A DNA stretch of 64,000 nucleotides from Cerrena zonata (Eukaryota > Basidiomycota > Agaricomycetes > Polyporales > Cerrenaceae), in assembly GCA_038087015.1 (NCBI GenBank), contig JASBNA010000008.1, forward strand, positions 496,001 through 560,000, written 5' to 3'. This document shows positions 48,201-59,807 of the stretch, one piece after another. Position numbers and translations under genes: made by a program. The first letter of the stretch is position 1; every line of letters begins with the position of its first letter. The notes under the pieces are model-generated. The model was not told where the DNA came from, did no database searches, and was given only the letters and a program-made list of their open reading frames with translations.

Positions 48201-50110
48201 CCAGGTTCACCATATACTTTAGTGGGGCCTGTCGCAGAAGCGCCATGTGTCTCCTGGGGACGAAAAGCCTCTTCCGTGAATCGTGGCTTAGGCCATAGTA
48301 TCTCCGAAGCTCGTACTTCGCCAAGGATACCTCTAGAAGCGGCAGGAGTTGACAGCTTGGGTATGGTTGCTGGAGCAGAGGGACGCATACTATACGAAAT
48401 ACTTTCGTCAGCAGGAGTGTACGGTGCGTGGATGGTTTTGCCACCGGCTTTCTGTTCAGATGTTCAGTAATCGACGTTGCGTTTTAGCCGGTATGGCCAC
48501 TTACTTCCATAATATCAGAGTTGATAGGCCAGAAGCGGAGAGTCCTATCCTTAGACCAGGTAATGAGTTGGAAACTCGCATCATCATCTTAATCCCATAT
48601 AAGCAGCGATCATTTGAGGGTAGCATATTCGACATACCGCGTCTACGCCTCCTCCAGACAAACTCCTTGACAACGTCGGTATGCCCCTCGAACCTTTGAA
48701 CAGGGTCTGTCGATGCGCTAAGATTCCACATGTCCAATGCAGTCTGACCTCGTTGGGGGACGCTCAATATACCTGACCCAAAGGGCATGTTACGTGCTCG
48801 CCATACTGGATAACCAGGTTCTATGATGGTATTGGGTTTGCATTCATCACCATCTGTTGGGATCTGGTTAATGTCCCATGACTTGATGGTCTTGTCTAAG
48901 GAGCAGGTGACGATCTGTTGACGATTCTGATAAGACCAGTCGATGCCATAGATCTTTGCACTGTGCGCTTTAATGCGAGATACAGGCAATGATCCTTTCT
49001 AAGTCTAGCGTTAGTACAATGCAGGAAGCGACATTCGAATTGGGACGTACTCGTCTGTCCCATATGAGCACTTCGTTCTGGTGTGATGAAGCAAGGACGT
49101 TACCATCTTGACGATTCCACTTGACCTGAGTACCACCAGCTTTCCCTCTGTCAAGACGACCAAGAAGGGGAGAAAAGTTTAACGAAGCTTACCAGTGAAG
49201 GTACATAAACCTATGAGCGAAGTCAGTTCTCAGCGCTCTGACATTATGATTCATGCACTTGCCCATTACTGCCTTCAACGGTGTTCGTATATCCCATTCC
49301 CACACCCAAGAGTCGATTCCGGTACTAACAAGAACGTCTGGTTCTGCCGGATGCCAGTTGATATCTGTCACGGCGCGGTAGTGGCCCCGTAAGACGTGTT
49401 CTATGTTCGATTTCGCGACAATGTTGAGGTTCCATATTAAACTACCTCAATGGTCAAATAGACGTCGAGCGATGGAAAAGGGAGCTCACAGTTTTTCCCC
49501 TGATGTTGACACGATATACTCGCTCCTCGAAAGGTGAGGATTCCATTGAACGTCGGCAACGTCCCATGTACCACCCTGGGGTATAAAACTAAAAGAGAAA
49601 ATCACATTTTATGAATATCAAAAAAGGAAGGGTACTTACCGAGGAAGATCGAAGGGACTTTCGAGATCAATAATATAAAGACCTTTGCGACTACAACCAG
49701 TGAGAATGACGGAGAACAAGACAACGCATGGAGTCTTACGCTGCTAAGACGACATCGCGATTGTAGGGCTGATACTCATCTACAAGCAGTGGTTAGCACT
49801 GAAGGTTATTGACATGTGAAGTTCATGTTGATAGAACAAGATTCCGAAGAAGACTTCTGAACACGGGAAAGCTCCGTAGAGTGCGTACGTAAAATGAGTT
49901 GATCATGACAGAGTCGAGCAATACGAGATGATTATCCTCAGGCAGATGGGGTGTACGCGTGATATCAGGATGCGGTACGCGAGAGATACTCACGTTTCCA
50001 ATAGCCGAACCTATGAGTGCTGCCATGTCGATCTCAACTCGTTGCTGAAAGTCTCCGTCACCTACGGGCGAGGGGGGTGCGTTGCTTGCATCTCCGCGTC
50101 GAAAAGCCAT
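45278..50110 (-). CDS. SEA3: SEA/GATOR complex subunit (WDR59/Sea3)
   Basis: A subunit of the SEACAT (GATOR2) part of the vacuolar SEA complex, which relays amino-acid status to TORC1. The ATG at 50110 gives MAFRRGDASNAPPSP, then IDMAALIGSAIGN spliced to MSISPYNRDVVLAA. WD40 repeats follow (VTDINWHPAEPDVLVSTGID with WVWEWDIRTPLKAVMG; HSAKIYGIDWSYQNRQQIVT with DKTIKSWDIN; ITWSKDRTLRFWPIN). The middle has an RWD-like domain (EEITSVLNKLASYKVRLEK, PNCELEPNPLITMGSRVFM). The C-terminus is a zinc-binding RING-like domain with paired cysteines: CSKCKHENVL, CAVCSSRLL, CSVC, then CMQCLHDSHIRCW and CATGCGCMC. The order WD40-RWD-RING is that of WDR59. There are many introns, with no break seen. The promoter is shared with the SPX-RING gene. 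Confidence 0.93.
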
Positions 50111-50354
50111 AATATTGATATTACACTCTTTTCGTGTGATAACCGGCCTCGTTCATGGCCCGTAACAAGGTACCTATGTTGAGCAGGCTTGGTCTGGGTG
50201 AAGGCGCGACACGGGCAACTTGAATGTCGGAGCTAGGACGAAAAGAGATATAGGTCCATATGTATCCCGATGGCACGTGCGGGTTCCATTTTGGAGGCCC
50301 CACTCCGAGTAGGCGCCGTCATCTCTATTTATTGCTTTACTCTATCATAGCACC
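50111..50354. promoter_or_regulatory. Probable bidirectional promoter, SEA3 / SPX-RING
   Basis: Only 244 bases separate the two divergent start codons, so both promoters must lie here or overlap. No clear TATA box is evident on either side, which is common for housekeeping genes. Confidence 0.55.
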
Positions 50355-52138
50355 ATGCACTTTTCTAAAACTTATGCACAACTGCTAGAATCACTACCGC
50401 ATGATCTTAGAGACAATGCTATTGAATATCGCCAACTCAAAAAGCTGATCAACCAGGTGGTCGAAGAGCTCACATCGCTCGGTGAGTGGTTGGACCGAAT
50501 CTCGGCTTGTACTTCCCGAGTCATATTTCACTTTAGGTTTGTCTCCGGAACTTCTCCACCAGCTACTGCAGGAAGCACACTCCTCCTCAATTGCATCGTT
50601 TAAGGGGAAGGAGCGTGAACAGCCGCATTTCCTTCTAGATGGTACTCAAATATCGACGGACATCGACTCGTCAAAGCTTCCCCGCATCACATACGAGTTG
50701 AACACAGAGTCGAACGAAATTCAACCCCGTCTACGAATGTGGACATATGAAGACCATCTGGAGACTTCGAACACCCCTTCTGAACCTTCATCTTCCTTTG
50801 TACCTCCTTCCCATGACGACGTACCCAAGGGTGGTCCTTCTAGTTCACCCGAGTACGCCCCCTTTTCATGTATACTACTACTTTCAATGATAGTAATCTT
50901 GATATTTGCTGTTATGTTAGAACGTCAGAATTGCGTGAAGTTGTCATTCCTTTAGCTTCAGATACCGCCTTCTTCCAAGCTCTCGTGCACGCACATACAT
51001 CGCTAAGCTCCCGGCTGACAGCGGTCAGTGAAGAATTTCGGAGTAACCTCGACGTACTCGCTCGTGACATATCTTCAACTGCTAAACCTATGTCAGAAGC
51101 ATCGTCATTTCAGCCCTATTCGCATGATTCAAATCCACTAGCAATCACCGTTCGAGCCCCTAATGTTCTAACCGCCCACTTTACGAAATCGGATCTATAC
51201 GCCTGGAGGGAAATATTTCAACTTTACATGGATGCGGAGGTATTTGAAAGCCAGAGCGAAGAGTCGCGAGGAGAAAGGGCGATTGAAGATGCTGAAGAAC
51301 GACTAGCGAAATTCATGCAACAGCTTACCGAGAGGGGATTTTCCGATGGGAGTAGGCTGAAGCTCCAAAGGAGTAAACACGCTATGAGGAAATTCTTGGA
51401 GCTGAACGCTTCGGTGTTAAACCTCTTCAAGGTACTTCTATTCCCTCTTGACCTCTGCCGTTAACTCATATTATCTACTAGTTCCAATACGCAACTACTG
51501 AAGCCATCCGGAAAATCCTCAAGAAGCATGCAAAGCGAACAGCCCTCCCCGGTACACCGGACCTCCCTTCTCCTTTCGTTCTTAGCTCAGGGGAACGAAC
51601 GACCGTACTAATACGGCCTCGCTCGTCGAGTAACACATCACTCGCTATGATGCTCGTGCAAGCAATCGGCCAGACACTCCTGCCTATCGTCCCACACATT
51701 GACGATTACGCTTGTGTCATTTGTACGAATATTGCCTTCAAACCGATACGCTTGCGGTGTGGACATTTGTTCTGCGTGAGGTAAATGATTACTTTTTACG
51801 TGTAATCTCAAGTCTTCCTAACACAAGGCTGTTCATCCATTGTAGATGTCTTGTCAAAATGCAGAAACGCGGTCAGGGAAATTGCCCGATGTGTCGCTCC
51901 CCAACAGTTCTTGTTGCTGACCGCTGTAAGCCCCGCTTCCATTCTCGTCCTTATCTCGAACGTCCCCTCATCGTCGTATTTGTTTCTAGCGAACGTCGAT
52001 TGGGCTCTCCTCAATTTTATGAGAGACTGGTTCCCCATGGAGTCAAAGAAGAAGCTCCGGCAGAATGAACAAGAAGTCGCTCAAGAGCAAATGGAGGAGC
52101 TTGGTTTGAACGTCAATGACTCTTGTGTTATTGCTTAA
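50355..52138 (+). CDS. SPX-domain RING E3 ubiquitin ligase
   Basis: The N-terminus MHFSKTYAQLLESLPHDLRD with YRQLKKLINQVV is an SPX domain start; SPX domains bind inositol pyrophosphates and report phosphate status. The rest of the SPX continues at DTAFFQALVHAHTSLSSRLT and RSKHAMRKFLELNASVLNLF, giving the characteristic helical bundle, with an insert between. The C-terminal RING is CVICTNIAFKPIRLRCGHLF followed by C and CPMC (C3HC4). This matches the fungal SPX-RING ligases such as Schizosaccharomyces pombe Pqr1, which restrains phosphate import. Several introns are present. The stop is at 52136-52138. A C-terminal acidic/polar tail ends in NVNDSCVIA. The gene is intact. Confidence 0.94.
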
Positions 52139-52543
52139 TTATGTTTTATACTCTACCGCATTGTATAATGATTCTTTGGGTTGCTGGTTGTCTCATTGAA
52201 GGGAATATATACCAGGGAATTCCTTTCACATCAGAATAGCCAGACATAGAAAATATATACACCAGAGATTAGCAGGAACATATAGCGAAGACAGTACCCG
52301 ACAGGGATAAAACTGTTTCGCATTTGAGCTCCACCACCCTTAGAATGATTCAGCCTCATCATCTCTCTATTTTTCTTTCAAAGGAATGCTGCTTAGATCA
52401 CACAGTTCGATAAGGCTTTTAGGACTCTCTAATATATTAGAGAGGAGCGGGTATTACTCTGCGGCTATGCTACTAGAAAGGAATGTGTGGGTAATGATGC
52501 TATCCAAGATAATGTGGGGGTAACAATGCAATTCAGAACACTC
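52139..52543. other. Convergent 3' intergenic region
   Basis: About 400 bases, AT-rich, between the SPX-RING stop and the stop of the leftward secreted-protein gene. No gene is seen. Confidence 0.45.
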
Positions 52544-53365
52544 TTAGAGGCCCAAGAGGCTGATGCAGACGGAGATGTTGAGCTTGAGGATGATGGCAAT
52601 AACATCGCCAAGGAGAGCAACAATAGCAACAACAAGTCCGCCGAGGACGCTGCCGACGAGGCTGAGGACAACGCTGAGGATGGTACCAACAAGGCCACTG
52701 TAGAAAATGTCAGCGAGTGGCAGAGCTCCTAAATTCGGTGAAAGCCTACCCAACAACAGCGAAGAGGTTGCAGAGAGTGACGTAGAGAGCACCCTCAACA
52801 AGGGTGAGAACGAAACCAAGGGCACCGAAGACGAGCTGTAATAGTTTTCATTAGCTGGGCCCTTTGCACTAATGACTATCAGGTCCACTTACGATGAGAA
52901 TCTCGGCGACGAGCTTGGCAACAACATCAACAGTAACCTTAACACCACCCTCAGTGAGGAGGAGGATGTTAACATCAACACCGACAAGGGCGTGGAGGTC
53001 AGCGATGGCACCAGTCAAGACGACCTTCAACTCCTCAACAACGGGAGTGACGTTCTCAACGGTGCAGTTCTGCTTGGTGAAGTAGTCTGCAAGCAAAGAT
53101 ATTCAGAAAACGTTCAAACAATTCTCCTGAGTAAAAAATACTTACGGAACTTCTGGACAACCGGGGTGACCTCGTACTTGGTCTTTTCGAGAACGTAGTA
53201 AACGCTCTTTTCTTTGACGTAAGTGTAAGTTTGGGTGGTGGTGGTCACGTCAGCGGTGTAGGTGGAAGTAGAGACTGCGGGGGTGGCGGGAGCAGCGCAA
53301 ACCGAGGAGACGGCAGCGAAAGCAACACCGGCAGCGAGGGCAAGGGACTTGAATGAGAACATCAT
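52544..53365 (-). CDS. Secreted or membrane-inserted hydrophobic protein
   Basis: The start at 53365 gives a strong signal peptide (MMFSFKSLALAAGVAFAAVS, then SVCAAPA). A Thr-rich stretch (STSTYTADVTTTTQTYTY) precedes a first folded-looking part (YYVLEKTKYEVTPVVQKF) with a Cys sequon region (NCTVENVTP). The second half is very hydrophobic and Val/Leu/Gly-rich (LVFGALGFVLTLVEGALYV; LSVVLSLVGSVLGGLVVAIV) and ends in ISVCISLLGL. Introns join HxRDYF-type exons with GTAAGT donors; splicing phases are consistent. I recognise no family with a known function. The TATA box upstream and C-rich codons suggest high expression. Its amphipathic, Cys-poor composition could suit surface or hyphal wall association, but that is inference. 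Confidence 0.78.
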
Positions 53366-53481
53366 TTTGTAAGGAGTGTGGGGGTTTTGGGAAAGAGAGC
53401 TGAAAAGCTAGAAGAAGGTTGAGGAGATGAGAATGAATCGACTGGAAGTCAATGCTGGTCTAAATCTTCGAGTCGGGGGTC

Positions 53482-53489
53482 TTTATATA
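53482..53489 (-). promoter_or_regulatory. TATA box of the secreted hydrophobic protein gene
   Basis: The minus strand reads GTATATAAAGACC about 120 bases upstream of the start codon at 53365. Confidence 0.7.
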
Positions 53490-54683
53490 CATTTTTACAG
53501 CCTCGCCAGAGACGAATGTGCACAAACTTGTGCAAACCTTCTCCATCGCCGAATGGCGGAATGGGGTGGTGCTAGAATACGCGAATGCCTGCGCGTTTCC
53601 GTCTGGCAGGGAAGCTAAGATGGTGATTTCCAGAAAACCGGGGTCAAGAATCCGCGCTGTTCTGAATTTGGCACAAACGTAGGATGTAATGGTGACCATA
53701 ACCGGAGATTACAGCTATTTGCAGAACGATAGGCCAGGTCTTGTAAAATTACGCTTTGGCAGACTTTTCGCTTCGCCACCCGGCAGCCTCGGCTTCTCAC
53801 TTCATAGGTTTTCACCTATTCCAGATCCTCGACACCCATCATCCTCAAGGTTCGTAAACTCTTTTCTTTGACATTGACATAGGAAACTCAATTGTCTCAG
53901 TTATTTTCTATACAAAATGGGGCTTTGGACGTAGAATGTCAAACTTCAGAGATGGAGAAACTGCCTAAAACGGTAATCTTGTGGCGCATGCCGACACGCC
54001 GAGGTGGTCGCGTATCAAAGCTGGGTTAATGTAGTTTTGCGCACCCTGGCCTATCGTTCTGCAAATAGCTGTAGCGACTGAGGAAATGACGAAGACGCGG
54101 TCTAAACGCTGTGCCATTCGTGCTTCTGAGCTTCTTGAAACACGGAAAGATTGAAAGACAAAATGAAGCATTGCGCGCTGACTGCCTCGGGGCAGCGGTT
54201 AAGAAAGGTTAGGTGTTGTCCTTGACAACAGATTTACCGCGTACGGGAGATATACCTATTTTAGGGATGGTCAAGTGGAGTTGTGTTATGCGGTGGCACT
54301 CCGGCAAGAGTTTTGTTTAATCAAGGAAGACCAACAATAATAGTAAGCGTTACGGCTGAGTGGTAAAGCCAGCAATCTTCATGATTGGTTCGCTTCGATG
54401 ATCTTTGACCAGATGAACCGAAGACGGTTATTCATGGACGTTTGAACTGTAACATCCAAGGGTTCTATCTCACACTGTTTAAAGTTGGACAAAGAGCAAT
54501 GGTTAGCACTTAGAACGATGTTTGAAGAGGGAGTCTCGACGACGGAGGATGAGAGTTCAATGTTTTCAATCTAATCAGAGTTCGAAGCATTTGAGCGCCT
54601 ATTCCGAGTAATGCTAACCAAAATGGCAGAGCCACCGAACGGTCGCAAGTTCAACCCTGGGCACATTCAACGTTAAACCTAGC
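53490..54683. other. Intergenic region with tRNA-like relics
   Basis: About 1.2 kb upstream of the Bem46 gene. The second half holds tRNA-like words, listed separately. No protein gene is supported. Confidence 0.45.
54345..54665 (+). repeat. Series of tRNA-like (degenerate) sequences
   Basis: Three places resemble parts of tRNAs on the plus strand. At about 54355 GGCTGAGTGGTAAAGCC forms a perfect D-arm-like stem (GGCT/AGCC), followed by GGTTCGCTTCGAT, close to a B box. At about 54500 AATGGTTAGCACTTAG matches a D-arm/A box, followed by GAGAGTTCAATG. At about 54625 ATGGCAGAGCC is followed by GCAAGTTCAACCCTGG, close to a T-arm. None folds into a complete cloverleaf by eye, so these are relics or tRNA-derived element fragments, not functional tRNA genes. 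Confidence 0.35.
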
Positions 54684-56329
54684 ATGCCATCCCTTGAAGA
54701 CTGGGCAAAGGTCAGTGCCGTCTTCTGTCCCCCCTCACCTACCCTAACTTCTCATAGGGCACTTTCGCTGCTACTGCCGGCCTTTCCACCGTCGGTGAGT
54801 CAGCAGATTAACTGGCATGTTCTTCCGGTCTCATCGATACACGCACCTTACCGTAGCCTTTGGCTTGCTCTACTATGGCCAGAATTATCTGATCTACCCC
54901 TCTGCCTTCCCCCCAGGCTCTCGAACAGGTAAACTTGTCCCCATTGCGTCCGTGTCGGCCTCTCACATTGTTCACATCGCTTGTCAGATGTGCCGAATCC
55001 TGAACGGTTCGGCCTTCCTTACCATGACCTCGAATTGACTGCCCAGGATGGGGTCAAGTTGCGGTGCTATCTCCTCGTGCAGTCCAAGGACCTCTCTCAG
55101 GCAGACGCGACCGATGTCCCTTTCGTCGAGAATATGAGTGACGAACAGGTGCGTAATGGTCTCCTAGGATTAGGCGTCAATGTGTATGGGGCCCGTAGAA
55201 CATGCGGCTTCGTCAAGAAAACTATCATTGAAATTGCTCTGATCCCCGCTGTCACGTCCCCTTCCTTCCGATTCTTCTGTCAGGGTTGAACATAGCACTC
55301 ACCCTAGCATGTAGTTCATAGCGTCCCGCCCGACGGTGATTATGTTCCATGGGAATGGAGGTAACCTTGGTCATCGTATCCCATTGGCCAAAGTCTTCTA
55401 CGCGAAGATGCGTTGTAACGTCCTGATGTTATCCTACAGAGGGTGAGTCACACTGAGTAGAAATCACGTTAGTTTCACCTTGCTCAAGCAAGGTTACAAC
55501 GTTAGGTACGGCCTGTCGGAGGGCAATCCAAGCGAGAAAGGTGAGACTATTCTCTGTCAACAGCTGACATCCACGAGATGACTGAAGCGAACACGATGTT
55601 ACAGGACTGAAGCAAGATGCGCAAGCCGCATTGGATTATGTCAGGTCTCACCCTGCTCTGTCCAAAGGACCAACAGTAAGTGGTCTCACAATTCCGTCGC
55701 ATACCCGTGTGCAATTACCCCAACCCGCTCTCCGATTTACGACAATAACTGATTAAACGGATCATTTTTCGACAGGTTTTGTACGGCCAGTCCCTCGGCG
55801 GCGCAGTCTCCATCGACCTAGCAAGTCGTAATCCAGACTCCATCTCGGCATTGGTACTCGAAAATACATTCCTCTCACTCCCCCGTCTCGTACCCTCCGC
55901 AATCCCCGCCTTGGGACCCCTGTCGTTCCTCTGTCATCAGAAATGGGACTCGGCGTCAAAGATACACCTAATACCACACACGACACCCATACTCATGCTC
56001 AGCGGTACCCGAGACGAAGTCGTGCCGAGGGAGCATATGCAAGGTCTTTGGGAGCTCGTGCAGAAGAGGGATGAGAAGAAAGAGGAGAGTGTGAAAAATG
56101 ATAAGAGTAACAAGGACGATACATCCAATCCGAAGAGAGATGTGCCGGCTGGGGTCGTCGATCCTAGAAATAGGTCGAAGTTCTTGACGTTCTCCTTCGG
56201 CACGCATAGTAAGTCTATTCAACTCTCCTCGAGATTTGGATGCGAATACTGAGCATTGGGCTTGTAGATGATACGTGTGTGCAACCTGGTTATTGGTCTG
56301 CTGTTGCTGAGTTTGTGGGCGATCTCTGA
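54684..56329 (+). CDS. bem46: Bem46-family alpha/beta hydrolase
   Basis: A membrane-anchored serine hydrolase of the Bem46/ABHD13 family, associated with ER-plasma membrane sites in fungi and linked to hyphal polarity; the substrate is unknown. The N-terminus MPSLEDWAK is spliced to GTFAATAGLSTV and AFGLLYYGQNYLIYPSAFPP. Then come FGLPYHDLELTAQDGVKLRC, the oxyanion region IMFHGNGGNLGHR, the nucleophile elbow LYGQSLGGA, and LVLENTFLSLPRL. The catalytic Asp is in LSGTRDEVVP and the catalytic His in FGTHND, the last split by an intron. Six or more introns are present; choosing the acceptor before FIASRPTVIMF keeps phase. The protein is about 350 residues with an extra charged insert (KKEESVKNDKSNKDD) before the last motif. 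Confidence 0.94.
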
Positions 56330-56577
56330 TCACACTATGCCGCCTCTGTTGGTGCTTTTGGTTTACTTTTTTGGTTTATATCATACATAACCTCGACGAG
56401 TGTCTTTCGGAATGTCGGAGTATCGGAATATCGGAATTGCGTTATGTTCGAGGCCTAAGGCCTGAAGCGTCTTTTAGCTCTCGTTTTTCTCTCATCGCTA
56501 TTGGATCGATACTCATTTGTACAACTAAATACCGTTCTAGACCGGTGGTCAGACATAATATACTGGTTATTTCTTCG

Positions 56578-58860
56578 TTATATACCCATAATGGCATTGA
56601 GTAGGCCGAAGATTACAGAAGAGCCTAGAAGGCATAGCGTGGTCGTATGAGCTAAATTCCGGTACCGCTTTGTCTTCTTCGCCCAGCTGCTCTTCGATGA
56701 TGAGCGATCGTCCCTATCTCTGTCTCTGACGTCCCCCGCTTCCAAGGACTCCAAGTCGTACTCGTCATCCCGTGTAGGTTGTATAAAGTCAAGCGCGGCA
56801 TCCAAGAGCTGACCGCCGTCTAACATATGGAGGGGAAGGAGGTTTAACAGGTAAAGAGAGAGCGACAATGTCGAGAGATATCTATTCCACTAAAGTCAAC
56901 AAGGAAGATCTGAGACAGAAGGAAGAGGGGCGTACTGAATGAATAATCCTAGGATGGAAGGAAGTTGACGAGGTACAAATGAAAGATTTGCGCGGTAGGA
57001 GCTAACTTCAACTGAGACAGTTACAAGTTCGTTAGTATCAAGTACGTGCTTCCATTTTTCATTATCATTATCAATGAAAACTTCTTGACCCGTTGGTCGA
57101 TGTCGATATCGATATCGACATGTCTCACATCGACACCAACGACCAAAGTGACGCGATAATGAGATGTCAAGAACAAGATGCCAAAACATTCCAAGGCACC
57201 GAACCAAAAAAATCACGGGTGTTCCAAATCCAAACTCACCATCTTCTAATATCTCCTCCCTAGGTCCACTCCATACGATCGTCCTCAAATGAGCATCCAG
57301 ATCACCATGCGCAACTCCCGGTACCAAATCATCTGGAACCAAAAACTCTATTCGAAGAACTGCACCTTTGGATTTGGGGAGGATGCAGAGGTCGGTTTCG
57401 GAACAGTCAGATACGGCTTGACAGCGTCGAGATGATTCTGCGTTGAGAATCTTGAGAGGTGCGAGACAGCGTTGGATTGAGGGTGTTGTTGAGGATGGGA
57501 GGGAAGTGAAGCAGGAGAGGTTGGACGATTCGTTGCGGGATGTACAACAGGTGTCGTCCTGGGCTGTGAAGTGTTTTGTATCAGTTGGGTTACGAGGGTG
57601 AACGCGATGGTTGGTTTACCTGTCACCCAATACCTAGCTACGCACCAACCTAGGTCGATTTCACCAGGTAATGCGATAGCGGGTTGCATAAGGTATGTTA
57701 CCCAAGGATCGTCCGAACCAGAGGACGAGATCAAAGGTGTATCGTCGAGTTTCGTGATTACACTTCCAACAGGAATATACTCTCGCAAAGGGGATTCCTA
57801 TGACACACGAGTTGGGACCAGAGAATAAGGAGACGAGTTATGGAAGCCTTACGAAACTGATATCCGTGACCGCTCGACCAAAATGACCCACGTATTCAAA
57901 CCCGGCGAGCGACCAGAAGAACGGTCCAAAGCCTAGAGACGACCAAAGGGCTAAGGTACTCCAGATGACTAGGTTGTGGAAGGGACCTGAGGCTGTTATT
58001 CGCATACGTCCTCGTGCCGAGCATCTTTGGACAGCTTGTGTGGGGAGTGAGACGAACGCAGCGGGAATGATTACTGTTAGACTTGCCCCACACGAGAGTA
58101 TAGGTATCGATTCACTGTTCGGAGTAGGGTGTTAAGAGGAACGTCTTCGCGTCGGTTGAGTGGGAGGCTTGTGCTTACACTGCAGCAGCAATTGCGTGTC
58201 CCACTTCATGTAGACTTTGGGCAAGGAATAGCATTAAAAGTAACGGGATAAAATGCGGGGTTGGTATTGTCACGCCAGGTATCTACATAATATGGGGAAG
58301 GCAACGTGAATACAGGTAAAAGAGATCGAAACATAGATTCACAAAAGAGCACTAGTTATGTAACAACTTACCAGAAGGGAAATCGGGGAACCGTTAGCAG
58401 ACGTTGGCGGTGAGTCGTTTCGCGTAGCCGATGCTATATCTTGCCAGTCTCGCTTATGAATGAGTGTTGTAGGAGTGGGTTCAAGTATGTAAGATCCTCC
58501 TGTACTGAAAATATTTCCAGCGAAGAAGTAGATGCTCCAGAGAAGTAGGGCTTGTGCGAGGAGCATTCCGACCAAGCTACATAGACTTCCGATATCATAG
58601 AACGCTGTAGTTGCCCACTTCCAGGTCGGAGATCGTACAAGCCATGTAGCAAGCTTCTCTTGAGTGTTGTTCAAAGTTCGTGTTTCTAGACGTAGAAAGC
58701 AGGCTTGCAATTGCACGTCAGAGGACCGTGACTTGGTCAAGGCACGTTGTCCGAGTAAGTCATTGTTGAAAGTAGACGTTCGTCTTTGGCGGAACGATTT
58801 TATCAAGTAAAGTACTGCCCAGAAACCAGAGACGTATAAACCGACATCGAGTAGACTCAT
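56578..58860 (-). CDS. Site-2 protease (S2P, MBTPS2 family)
   Basis: An intramembrane zinc metalloprotease that releases membrane-bound transcription factors such as sterol regulators; in Cryptococcus the equivalent is Stp1, needed for sterol and hypoxia responses. The start at 58860 is MSLLDVGLYVSGFWAVLYL. Several membrane segments precede the active-site helix SLHEVGHAIAAA (HExxH). A cysteine-poor luminal domain follows, with GHFGRAVTDISF and a PDZ-like segment (YIPVGSVITKLDDTPL). The second catalytic motif is NLLPLHMLDGGQLLDA, with the metal-binding Asp. The C-terminus carries a charged cytoplasmic stretch (RDRDRDDRSSSKSSWAK) and a last membrane segment. Several introns are present. The stop is at 56578-56580. 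No break seen. The promoter is shared with YKT6. Confidence 0.92.
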
Positions 58861-59036
58861 ACAAGCATATGTCAGTGCATGTGGTAGAGGAGGATGAGGT
58901 CAATAGCTGTGATACGGCAGCAACGTTACGTAAGATAGCTACAGCATTCGGCGACCAGTGTTGTAGTACTCCATCGTGAACGTGTTCTCTACTCTCTCCT
59001 TCGCCGCCGACTCTCTCTCTTTCTTTCTAGACAAAC
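58861..59036. promoter_or_regulatory. Probable bidirectional promoter, S2P / YKT6
   Basis: Only 176 bases separate the two start codons. The YKT6 side is pyrimidine-rich just before its start (CTCTCTCTCTTTCTTTC), as in many fungal 5' UTRs. Confidence 0.6.
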
Positions 59037-59807
59037 ATGAAGGTCTTCTCGCTCGCCGTGGTCTTGGCTCCTCCTGGGCAGACTGCCACCGTTCTCGTAT
59101 CAGCGTCCGATCTCTCCACATTCTCCTTCTACCAACGCGGTTCAGTTGGAGAGTTCATGTCCTTCTTTACCAGGACAATCTCAGAACGAACTCCCCAGGG
59201 TCAGAGACAAAGCGTACAGGAGAACAACTATACCGCGCATGTCTACAACCGAGGAGGAGCTGAACAGCTTGCAGGTACGTTTGACATGTCTATCTATGAT
59301 CGTGATGTCCTTCAACATCGATTCCCTTTCTTGCTAGCTGTCCTCATTGCCGATCACGAATACCCTGTCCGACCTGCGTTCTCTCTCCTCACTAAGCTTC
59401 TGGATGACTTTACGGCGAAAGTTCCTCAAACGTCCTATTCGTCTCCGGCTGCCATTAGCTTCCCGGAGATCAATAGCTATTTAGAGAAGTACCAGGATCC
59501 TCGACAAGCCGATGCTATCATGAAGGTTCAGCAAGAGTTGGACGAGACTAAGATCGTTCTGGTATGTCACCCAACACCCTTCCATTGCTGGACTCTTACC
59601 CACTTTGCTTGTTCTATAGCACAAGACTATTGAATCGGTCTTGCAGCGTGGAGAGAAGATCAATGATCTCGTAGATCGGTCGAACCAACTTTCCATGCAG
59701 AGCAAGATGTTCTACAAGACGGCAAAGAAGGTAAGTCCTGTAAATGTTTGCTCCGCTTGCCTTGCTCATTCTATTTGTAGCAAAACTCGTGCTGTGTAAT
59801 AATGTGA
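59037..59807 (+). CDS. YKT6: Longin R-SNARE Ykt6
   Basis: Four exons (59037-59274, 59338-59561, 59620-59730, 59781-59807) give 199 residues, the usual length. Ykt6 is a lipid-anchored SNARE used in Golgi, endosomal, vacuolar and autophagic membrane fusion. The longin domain starts [20 protein letters not shown] and contains [19 protein letters not shown] and [17 protein letters not shown]. The SNARE motif has the central Arg in [20 protein letters not shown], with [13 protein letters not shown]. The C-terminus, in a nine-codon last exon, is QNSCCVIM: a palmitoylatable Cys next to a CAAX box (CVIM), hence no transmembrane segment. The gene is intact; it shares a promoter region with the site-2 protease gene. 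Confidence 0.97.

Noticed and set aside
54350..54460. A functional tRNA with anticodon UCA
   Set aside because: The D-arm-like stem is good, but the anticodon stem is imperfect and no T-arm and acceptor pairing of normal length can be completed.
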